Assembly: GCA_937907495.1 (NCBI GenBank) | Contig: CALESS010000046.1 | Coordinates: 1-8,026, forward strand | DNA from: an uncultured Anaerolineaceae bacterium | GTDB taxonomy: Bacteria; Chloroflexota; Anaerolineae; Anaerolineales; Anaerolineaceae | Length of the DNA: 8,026 nt | Direction: 5' to 3' | Shown: positions 1-5,890 of the stretch, one piece after another | Layout of the letters: the number at the start of each line of letters is the position of its first letter | Numbering within the stretch: position 1 is the stretch's first letter | The notes under the pieces: model-generated | What the model saw: the letters and a program-made list of their open reading frames with translations, nothing else | The model's database searches: none | What the model was told of the DNA's origin: nothing | Made by a program: the position numbers and the translations under genes

Positions 1-1322
1 ATTTCCTGCGAGCCGCCCTCGCGGTTGATGGTCTTCAGCAAGGCCAGGTCAGCTTCCAGGTCGGCCGCGATCGCCAGCAATCGCTCTCTGATATCCGGGA
101 TGTAATCCGAAATCACCCACTCTTTGAAGGGGTCACTCTGGTTGCCGGTTAATTTCTTAATCTCCAGGGCCAGGGTGTTGATATCCACCAGTACTTTTTT
201 TACTTTTTCGATCGCCGGGCGGTAGGGGGCATCCGTGGCTTCTATGCCCAGTACGTGACGGCCTTTTTGCAGGTAAATATTGAAAGGTTCTGCGCCCCCG
301 AGGGTGAAGTTTTGCCAGCGGGTGGATGAGGGGAATGGAACGGCGCTCAATTCATCGAAGAGCACCTCGCCATTGAGGGTGATTTTGCGGAAGACGGTGA
401 AATTGTTCTTGAAATTTTGCAAGTAGCGCAGGGTGATGTTATACATGCCATCGGCGGGTGCTTCGAATTCGTAATACACCGTCGTACCGCTGCGAATCCA
501 GCTTTCCCCGCCAAGGGTGTTGAGCAACAGTTTGTATGTGTCGTAGGGAGAGACCTCGAGGCTGCGGCTGTTCACCGGTCGGATGGAGGTATCATTCTTG
601 TAGGCGGGGAATTCGGCCTCCATCTCGATGAAGACGCCTGGGACGGCAGGGGCCGGTTTGTCTTGCAAGTATTGCGCATAAGAGGGGTAGGTGCTGGCAA
701 GGGACAGGTAAATACTGCCCAGCAGCAGGCTTTCCTTGACCACTTGCAATCCAAATTCGTGCGGGCCGGAGGTGAGGTGGAGCGGGGTGGGATATTTCTG
801 GCTGAAATTCACATCCCGCAGGGGAACATTTTCCCAGCGGAACAGGCGCTCCTGGCGGATCAGGGCATCATTTCCGTAGCGGTCCAGCGGGAAGGTGTCG
901 CGGGTGTTTTGATAGAAGATCGGGAAGACAATCCGCTGCGCATCCAGCGTGGGAACCCGGCCATCCAGGGTTAATTGGGCTTCGGGCGGATTGATGTAGG
1001 ACTCGGTGGCAGCCATATCGAAGGAGATGTTGTAATCTCCCTCTGTTTCAATCTCAATCATAAAGCGGATTTGATCCCCCGGCCGCAGAAAAACACTCGG
1101 CTTGGGGTAGAGGGCGGCAACTTCGTGGGTGGCCAGTGGCAGGCCGAGGGTATCCGCCCGGATTTCGATCCCTTCGCCGCCACCGTCTTGCTGCAGGATT
1201 GCCCCGGCCCAACCGCCGCCCGGAGCAGGGGAGTATTCCAGGGAAGAGCCAGCCGCAGAGGGCACGACTGAAAAAATAATCAGGATAAGTGCGAAGAGCC
1301 GGAAGAATTGGGAAACCTTCAC
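1..1322 (-). CDS. Large exported carbohydrate-binding protein, probably N-terminal half of an atypical ABC solute-binding protein (partial)
   Basis: The minus-strand frame is open from a GTG at 1322 to the left edge: 440 codons plus 2 bases, with the C-terminus missing. The GTG start is chosen because a GGAG (1329-1332) lies 6 bases upstream and the protein then begins with a clean Sec signal peptide: K2 and R8, a hydrophobic core at about 9-20, and a likely SPase I site after PSAA (residue 24). No lipobox cysteine is visible. Residues about 28-220 and 228-375 look like two beta-rich modules. The second opens with IEMEAEFPAY (from I232), similar to the start of CBM6/35-type sugar-binding domains, and contains GGESWIRSG and YNITLRYLQN stretches. 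Residues about 376-440 are charged and helical. From memory, this layout matches the N-terminal half of roughly 950-1000-residue CUT1 'extracellular solute-binding' proteins of Clostridia, Paenibacillus and Chloroflexota, whose binding domain follows. That half is off the window, so the ABC role is inferred. An exported carbohydrate-binding protein or glycosidase remains possible. It follows the lipoprotein gene on the same strand after 162 bases. Confidence 0.7.
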   Translation of the reverse strand, partial: MKVSQFFRLFALILIIFSVVPSAAGSSLEYSPAPGGGWAGAILQQDGGGEGIEIRADTLGLPLATHEVAALYPKPSVFLRPGDQIRFMIEIETEGDYNISFDMAATESYINPPEAQLTLDGRVPTLDAQRIVFPIFYQNTRDTFPLDRYGNDALIRQERLFRWENVPLRDVNFSQKYPTPLHLTSGPHEFGLQVVKESLLLGSIYLSLASTYPSYAQYLQDKPAPAVPGVFIEMEAEFPAYKNDTSIRPVNSRSLEVSPYDTYKLLLNTLGGESWIRSGTTVYYEFEAPADGMYNITLRYLQNFKNNFTVFRKITLNGEVLFDELSAVPFPSSTRWQNFTLGGAEPFNIYLQKGRHVLGIEATDAPYRPAIEKVKKVLVDINTLALEIKKLTGNQSDPFKEWVISDYIPDIRERLLAIAADLEADLALLKTINREGGSQE

Positions 1323-1328
1323 TGGGAA

Positions 1329-1332
1329 CTCC
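1329..1332 (-). promoter_or_regulatory. Ribosome binding site fixing the GTG start at 1322
   Basis: On the minus strand GGAG is followed by a 6-base spacer and then GTG AAG GTT. No ATG gives a signal peptide in this frame, so this site decides the start. An in-frame TTG at 1334 overlaps the GGAG itself and is unlikely to be used. Confidence 0.6.
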
Positions 1333-1440
1333 AATTTGGTTGGCCTGGGAAGATGGCGCCTGGAAGAAGGGAGGCCAAGCCGGCAGCTTGGGATGAAAAA
1401 CGAAACGGGAAAAACGCACCCTGCCCGAGGAGGGCCGGGA

Positions 1441-1472
1441 AGAAGGGCGTTGTGTTTCCACAACGCCCTTCT
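1441..1472 (-). other. Strong intercistronic stem-loop after the solute-binding protein gene
   Basis: A perfect 14-bp inverted repeat (arms 1441-1454 and 1459-1472) encloses a 4-base loop. Read on the coding (minus) strand the loop is GAAA, a GNRA-type tetraloop, on a stem containing GGGCGTTGTG. It begins 12 bases past the TAA of the lipoprotein gene. No T-run follows directly: the next bases are TCCCGGCC, and the first run of five T lies about 30 bases on. It is therefore not a textbook intrinsic terminator. Known precedent (malE-malF type intergenic hairpins in ABC operons) suggests an mRNA 3'-end stabiliser or partial attenuator that lets the binding protein be made in excess over downstream genes. 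A second, weaker stem (CCAAGC/GCTTGG, 1375-1391) lies further along the same 162-base gap. Confidence 0.6.
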
Positions 1473-1484
1473 CAAAACAGCAAA

Positions 1485-2930
1485 TTACTTGTTCATCTCG
1501 GCGGCAGCATCTGCCAGGATCTTGTTGGCAAATTCTTCCAGCTTGGCGGCGTAATCTTCATATTTGTAGCGGCCGTCATTGGCGAAGTTGAACATGAACC
1601 ACATGTTCACGTCCTTGTCATCACCGATATCAATGCCGGGTTTGCCTTCCCAGCGGGCATTGATGTAGCCGGGGACGATCTTGGCCAGCGATTCGACCAT
1701 GCTGTTATCGAGGTTATCCAGCGCCATCAGCAGGCCGGGCTTGTCCACGAATTCTTTGTAGAGGGCGAGCGAGGCTTCATCAATCGAAACCGGAATCTTG
1801 GGGGCGGAACCCGCAGCTCGGGCCAGCTCGGCTTCTTTCATGTAGCCTTCTTTGGAGAAGGTCATCCACTTGGCGAAGTCATAGGCTGCTTCCAGGTTCT
1901 CGGTCGTCTTGGAGACAACCATCACATCGAAGACGAGGGCCTGGTTGCCGCCGGGGACGCCGATGAAGTCCCAGTCAAAGGTGGCGTTCTGGACGTAGGC
2001 CGGTACGGCCCAGGAGGCATCCCAGCGCATGCCGACTTCCTGGTTCAGGAACAGCTCCCAGGGACCGACGGATTTGAAGTTGGCTTTCTGCTCATCGGAG
2101 AGGCCCTGCCAGGTGTAGGGTTTCATTTCGCCGGTCTTGGCAACGGCCTCTTTGAAGGCGGCGGAATTGTAGTTCATCTTCTCGCCGTCATAGCTGAACC
2201 ATTTGAGGTCTGGATTAATGGCGTTGGCGTACCAACCATTGACGAATTCCTGCTCATCCAGGCCGAGGACCCCCTTGGGGACATTGTTCAGGGCGGTGAC
2301 GGCGTCGAACCACTCATCCACGGTGAAGCCATATTCCGGCACATCCAGGTTGGCGGCGTCGTACAGGTCTTTGTTGACGAAGTAGCCCATCACGAACTGG
2401 GCAGCCGGCAAGCCGAGCACTTTGCCGCCATAGGTGAAGGAATCTTTCAACGCCTGAGGAACGTCCTTCCAATCCGGGTCATTGGCGGTGAATTCGGAGA
2501 GATCAGCCACCCAGCCGTTCTGTACATACAACGGCACATTGTTGGCCATGAAGACATCCGGCAATTCGCCCTTGGCCGCATAACCGGTCAGCAGGGCTTC
2601 CCAGCCGCCTTCACCGGACATATCCACAAACTCGATGGTGACGTTCGGGTGCATGTCGGTGTAGGCTTTGACGAGCTGGCGCTGAATGTTGTTCTCTTCC
2701 TCGGTGCCCAGGTTCCAGTTGGCGTAACGCAGGGTTACCGGTTCAGGGGCCATGGTGGCGGTAGGCTCGGGCACGGCGGTATCCGTGGGCTTGGGCATAT
2801 CGGTTGGCATGGCGGGTTTGTCAGTCGGCGCAACGGTGGGTTCGGCTGTGGAGGTTTGAGCACAACCGGCCAGGCTGGCCAGAAGTAACGCGGCGACCAA
2901 AAGAATGGTCAATTTTCGATGCTCTTTCAT
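1485..2930 (-). CDS. Sugar ABC transporter extracellular solute-binding lipoprotein (family 1, CUT1 type)
   Basis: This 481-residue protein should capture a sugar outside the membrane and hand it to ABC permeases. The N-terminus is a lipoprotein signal: basic residues (H4, R5, K6), a hydrophobic core, and lipobox LAGC with C23 as the lipidated residue. A Thr/Pro/Glu-rich tether follows (about 28-64), as is common in Chloroflexota lipoproteins. The mature domain begins at VTLRYANW. Features typical of SBP_bac_1 are visible: [20 protein letters not shown] with a VDEWFDAV stretch after it, an Asn-rich hinge region, and a C-terminal helical segment ([20 protein letters not shown]). The length fits the family's usual 420-480 residues plus the tether. 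The ATG has a GAGGAG at 2938-2943 with a 7-base spacer. The gene lies 61 bases after the GH94 gene on the same strand, so co-transcription is likely. That context points to an oligosaccharide handled by GH94 and GH3 as the ligand. The ligand itself cannot be read from the sequence. Confidence 0.93.
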   Translation of the reverse strand: MKEHRKLTILLVAALLLASLAGCAQTSTAEPTVAPTDKPAMPTDMPKPTDTAVPEPTATMAPEPVTLRYANWNLGTEEENNIQRQLVKAYTDMHPNVTIEFVDMSGEGGWEALLTGYAAKGELPDVFMANNVPLYVQNGWVADLSEFTANDPDWKDVPQALKDSFTYGGKVLGLPAAQFVMGYFVNKDLYDAANLDVPEYGFTVDEWFDAVTALNNVPKGVLGLDEQEFVNGWYANAINPDLKWFSYDGEKMNYNSAAFKEAVAKTGEMKPYTWQGLSDEQKANFKSVGPWELFLNQEVGMRWDASWAVPAYVQNATFDWDFIGVPGGNQALVFDVMVVSKTTENLEAAYDFAKWMTFSKEGYMKEAELARAAGSAPKIPVSIDEASLALYKEFVDKPGLLMALDNLDNSMVESLAKIVPGYINARWEGKPGIDIGDDKDVNMWFMFNFANDGRYKYEDYAAKLEEFANKILADAAAEMNK

Positions 2931-2991
2931 TTCTTATCTCCTCGTAAAGATTTGGTTAGGCTTGTGAGTGACAGACAGGGTGTTTTCTTCT

Positions 2992-5421
2992 TCAATCCAA
3001 TGAACCTCCTTTTGTGGAAGTGGGATTACTGTGGGCGGATTCGGCTGCTCCCAAGGTGACCTCGACGTGGTGTTCTCTGCCATCAGAGAAATCCGGGATG
3101 AGATTGCCGGCATGGGCCTGTCCATCCACTTGCAGGGAGTGGACTCCCTTATGCACGTGGTGAGGGTTATGGACCTGGATGTGGTAAGTGGCGTTGCGGA
3201 ACTGGCGCGTCAGCCGAAAACCGGGCCATTCCGCCGGAATGGAGGGATCCACCAGCAAGCCATCGGCCTGTGGCCGGATGCCAAGGATCCAGTGGGTGGC
3301 CACCCGGTGCAGCCATTGGGAGGAACCCGTGTACCACGTCCAGCCGCCGCGGCCATAATACTCGGAGAGCGGCCCATCTATATTGCCGGGCGTGACGTAA
3401 GGTTCCGCTTTGTAGGTGTCAATATCCATACTCCGGTTGGGCGGGCAGATTTTGCGGTAGGCTTCATAGGCCCGTTCGGGCTCATCCACCAGGGTGTAGG
3501 CCCACACTGACCAGGTGGCGGCGTGTGTGTAAACCCCGCCATTCTCCCGCAGGCCGGGGGCGTACCGGGTCACATAGCCCACATCGGGCCGGGGTTGGGT
3601 GAAGGCCGGGAAATTCAACAAGGTTCCGTAGTCCTTCAAAAGGTATTGGGTCACAGCATCCATGGCGGTTGCGGCCCGGTGTGCATCCGCAATTCCACTG
3701 ATCACCGCCCAGTTGTTGGGCATGAGGAAAATTTTGCCTTCCGTATTCTCGTGGGAACCGAGCAACAGGCCGTCATCGGTGGTGGCCTGCAAATACCATT
3801 CGCCATCCCAGCCAAAGCGGTTGACCGAATCCTTCAGGCTCTGGCGCACATCTTCGCAACGGCTGGCAAAGCCTTCATCGCCGCGCCGGCGGGCCAGCGG
3901 GATGAAGGTTTCAAGGATCAGGTATAAAAATTCCCCGACCCAAAAACTTTCACCTTTCAGCAGGGTTCCGACCGCGCTGAGGCCATCGTTCCAATCGTGG
4001 TCGCCCATCAGGGGTACCCCGCGCGGCGAGAAGCGAGAGAAGGAGCGTTCAATGGCCCGCTTGCAATGCTCGTAGAAAGGCTCTGCCGGAGCGTTGAGGT
4101 AGGGAACGGATTCATCCAGGATGCTGAAGTCGTTGGTTTCTTTAATGTAGGCATCCAGGATGAAGGGCAGCCACAACAAATCATCGGAACAGTTGGTGCG
4201 GGGGCCGCCGCCGCGCATCGAAAACCACCAGTGCAGCACATCGCCTTCAATGAATTGCTGGCGGGCATGCAGCAGGAGCTGCTTACGGGCGAATTCTGGC
4301 TCGCTGACCAGGAAGATCTGGCTGTCTTGTAGTTGATCCCGGAAGCCGATACCCGCGGAGACCTGGTAGAGGGCGGATTTTCCCCACAAGCGGCAGGAGA
4401 TGGACTGGTATTTCAACCAGGTGTTGGTCATGAAGTTAAAGGCGTCATCCGGGGTTTCAACGCTTTCGGTATCAATAAAGCGCGCCCAAAAATCGTGCAA
4501 CTCCTGGAAGGCCTGTTCACTTTTTTCCAGGCTGGTGTAGCGGCGGATCAATTCGGCGGCATCTTCCTGCCCATCTTCGGCCGCGCCGAGGGTGAACACC
4601 AGCGTCTTCGTTTCGCCGGGTTCCAGGGTCACTGCCACTTGCAACGCGGCGATGGCATCCGTGAAGCGCCCGCTGCGGCCCGCGAGGAGCGGATCGCTCA
4701 TGGCTTGCGGGTTGTCATCGTTGCGGTACATGCCGAGGAAGGATTCTTTGTCGCAATCAAAGGATTTCAACGGCTCACTGACGGCCATCCAGGCGGTGTA
4801 GGCCCAATCCGTATTGTTGTGGCGGCCTTTCTCATCCGGAAAGCCCCACAGGCATTTGCGGGCAAAAACGGCCGATAAGGCCGGATCTGCGGAGGTTTCG
4901 ATGAACAATTTGTGGAACTCGCGGTGTTCATCCGGGGCGAAGCCGAGCAGCCACTCGGCATAGGAGGTGACATCCAGCTCGCGCGTCTCTATACTTTGGT
5001 TGGTTAATCGCAGTTGGAAGATTTCCAGCGGGTCGTGGGGGGCCACAAAGACCGTCAATTCGCTTTCAATTTCCTGGATGCGCTGGTTAAACTTGGAGTA
5101 TCCAATTCCGTGTACCACGGAAAAGTCGTCAGCAGGGTGCATCACGGGTTTGTAAGCTGCCGACCAAAAGATATTACGCTTCAGGTCCCGAATGTAGAAG
5201 TATTTCCCCCAGTTATCTTTGATCAAATCTTGAAACGAACGGGTGATGCGGTTCTGCCCGGCGTTGCCGCGCCAGCTATAGCCGGAGCCGGTTTGCGAGA
5301 CCATCATCCCATAATCACCGTTGCTGATGATATTTCCCCAGGGTCTGGGGGTGAGGGGAGTCGTAACCGTGTATTCCCTGCCATCATCTGAAAAATAACC
5401 ATACCGATTGCGAAACTTCAT
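2992..5421 (-). CDS. GH94 glycoside phosphorylase (cellobiose-phosphorylase-like)
   Basis: GH94 enzymes are inverting phosphorylases that split beta-glucosides or related disaccharides with phosphate, giving alpha-sugar-1-phosphate and a shortened sugar. Here this would occur in the cytoplasm, as there is no signal peptide. Visible family features in order: an N-terminal beta-sandwich with TPRPWGNIISNGDYGMMVS and SGYSWRGNAGQNRITR; GIGFRDQLQDSQIFL in the (alpha/alpha)6 barrel; a GGGPRTNCSDDLLWLP stretch; the catalytic DWNDG motif (D476-G480, with D479 the likely general acid); ENGGVYTHAATW with H633; and GGWTWYTGS with T698, the last two matching phosphate-site elements. The 809 residues match cellobiose and chitobiose phosphorylases (about 800-820) and are shorter than cellodextrin, laminaribiose or 1,2-beta-oligoglucan phosphorylases. 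The substrate is still undecided, since cellobionate phosphorylases have similar length. The ATG has a GAGG 8 bases upstream. It is the first gene of the leftward unit, with a leader of roughly 160 bases carrying a LacI-type operator. Confidence 0.93.
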   Translation of the reverse strand: MKFRNRYGYFSDDGREYTVTTPLTPRPWGNIISNGDYGMMVSQTGSGYSWRGNAGQNRITRSFQDLIKDNWGKYFYIRDLKRNIFWSAAYKPVMHPADDFSVVHGIGYSKFNQRIQEIESELTVFVAPHDPLEIFQLRLTNQSIETRELDVTSYAEWLLGFAPDEHREFHKLFIETSADPALSAVFARKCLWGFPDEKGRHNNTDWAYTAWMAVSEPLKSFDCDKESFLGMYRNDDNPQAMSDPLLAGRSGRFTDAIAALQVAVTLEPGETKTLVFTLGAAEDGQEDAAELIRRYTSLEKSEQAFQELHDFWARFIDTESVETPDDAFNFMTNTWLKYQSISCRLWGKSALYQVSAGIGFRDQLQDSQIFLVSEPEFARKQLLLHARQQFIEGDVLHWWFSMRGGGPRTNCSDDLLWLPFILDAYIKETNDFSILDESVPYLNAPAEPFYEHCKRAIERSFSRFSPRGVPLMGDHDWNDGLSAVGTLLKGESFWVGEFLYLILETFIPLARRRGDEGFASRCEDVRQSLKDSVNRFGWDGEWYLQATTDDGLLLGSHENTEGKIFLMPNNWAVISGIADAHRAATAMDAVTQYLLKDYGTLLNFPAFTQPRPDVGYVTRYAPGLRENGGVYTHAATWSVWAYTLVDEPERAYEAYRKICPPNRSMDIDTYKAEPYVTPGNIDGPLSEYYGRGGWTWYTGSSQWLHRVATHWILGIRPQADGLLVDPSIPAEWPGFRLTRQFRNATYHIQVHNPHHVHKGVHSLQVDGQAHAGNLIPDFSDGREHHVEVTLGAAESAHSNPTSTKGGSLD

Positions 5422-5500
5422 GGGACAGACCTCATGAGAGATTGGCTGCAGCCGAGGCTGCGGGTTAAGGAACAGGATGAGGCGGTGGAAAAAGCCAGGA

Positions 5501-5516
5501 AGTGAAACGTTTCACT
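5501..5516. promoter_or_regulatory. Perfect 16-bp LacI-family-type operator
   Basis: AGTGAAACGTTTCACT is identical to its own reverse complement. The central CG flanked by AAA/TTT half-sites is the hallmark of LacI/GalR-family operators, with a core close to CcpA cre and PurR-type boxes. It lies 80 bases upstream of the GH94 ATG and downstream of the predicted leftward promoter, so a bound repressor would act as a block in the leader or together with the second site at 5602-5609. No regulator gene is in the window. Confidence 0.75.
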
Positions 5517-5585
5517 TTTTCAGCAAAAAATATATCCATAAACAGTGTCAGCCGCCACCCGAAACACGTCTATGTTGATGAATAA

Positions 5586-5614
5586 ACATTAGCATAATCC
5601 AAAACGTTTGTCAA
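5586..5614 (-). promoter_or_regulatory. Predicted sigma-70-type promoter of the leftward (GH94) unit
   Basis: On the minus strand a perfect TTGACA (5614-5609) is followed by a 17-base spacer and TAATGT (5591-5586). The -10 matches the consensus at only three of six positions, so the assignment rests mainly on the -35, the spacing and the AT-rich setting. Transcription would start near 5579. The AAACGTTT core overlaps the end of the -35 box and the start of the spacer, an ideal place for a repressor. Confidence 0.5.
5602..5609. promoter_or_regulatory. Second, imperfect LacI-type operator core
   Basis: The palindromic core AAACGTTT is the same as the centre of the perfect operator at 5501-5516, but its flanks (C and A on the left, G and T on the right) do not pair. 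The two centres are 97 bp apart, a distance compatible with looping by a tetrameric regulator. It lies inside the predicted leftward promoter and occupies the -35 zone of the predicted rightward promoter. The 8-base core alone could occur by chance; its position is what supports it. Confidence 0.45.
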
Positions 5615-5632
5615 GAAATTGTAATGTATAAT
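5604..5632 (+). promoter_or_regulatory. Possible rightward promoter for the GH3 unit (-10 TATAAT)
   Basis: A perfect TATAAT stands at 5627-5632 on the plus strand. No good -35 exists at 17 bases (the bases there are ACGTTT); a TTGTCA at 5608-5613 is only 13 bases away. A promoter with a weak -35, possibly activator-dependent, is conceivable. The transcript would have a leader of about 250 bases running through the PAP2 remnant. Confidence 0.35.
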
Positions 5633-5673
5633 TTCGGAAGATATCGGTGAAGCTTCCTGCGATGGATAAGTAA

Positions 5674-5880
5674 TGTTCCTTCCTGCCAAAGCTGAAAGGC
5701 AGAGAACTCCTCCTGGCGGGTGTGGCAGCGATTTGGATTATGCTGGTGATGATCAGCCGGGTGGTGATGGGGGCGCATTTCGCCACGGATACCCTGGCCG
5801 GGGCAGGTGTAACCGTGGGTCTGTTATACTTGATATCATTCCTGGTTTCCCGACCCCCAAAAAAGCAAACGATAAAGTGA
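5674..5880 (+). pseudogene. 3' remnant of a PAP2-family phosphatase gene
   Basis: A plus-strand frame of 68 codons ends in TGA at 5878-5880 and carries the complete third PAP2 signature SRVVMGAHFATD, matching SRxxxGxHxxxD, with S28, R29, G33, H35 and D39 counted from 5674. It is followed by LAG and a hydrophobic helix (about 44-58) with a basic tail ending KKQTIK. A hydrophobic segment (about 12-27) precedes the motif, as in membrane-bound PAP2 phosphatases that remove phosphate from lipids or nucleotides. The frame is closed by TAA at 5671-5673, and no upstream frame shows the first two motifs (KxxxxxxRP and PSGH). That space is instead AT-rich regulatory DNA. The piece is about a third of a normal PAP2 protein (around 200 residues) and lacks catalytic elements, so a broken gene is the best reading. 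The GH3 ATG lies only 10 bases after its stop, and the GH3 ribosome site overlaps the TGA. Confidence 0.7.
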
Positions 5881-5890
5881 GGAGTGTTTT

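Noticed and set aside
417..974. 185-codon open frame on the plus strand
   Set aside because: It lies opposite the exported carbohydrate-binding protein frame, which is open over the whole 1-1322 stretch with a signal peptide and ribosome site.
1375..1391. Stem CCAAGC/GCTTGG as an intrinsic terminator
   Set aside because: It is only 6 bp, with no T-run after it on the coding strand, and it lies within 60 bases of the next start codon.
1308..2888. 526-codon open frame on the plus strand
   Set aside because: It lies opposite the solute-binding protein gene, whose lipobox, tether and SBP motifs are clear. The plus-strand product is Gly/His/Val-rich with no recognisable domain and no ribosome site, as expected of a codon-bias shadow.
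5448..5461. GCAGCC/GGCTGC repeat as a riboswitch element
   Set aside because: It is a single short stem with a near-zero loop and no conserved riboswitch core around it.
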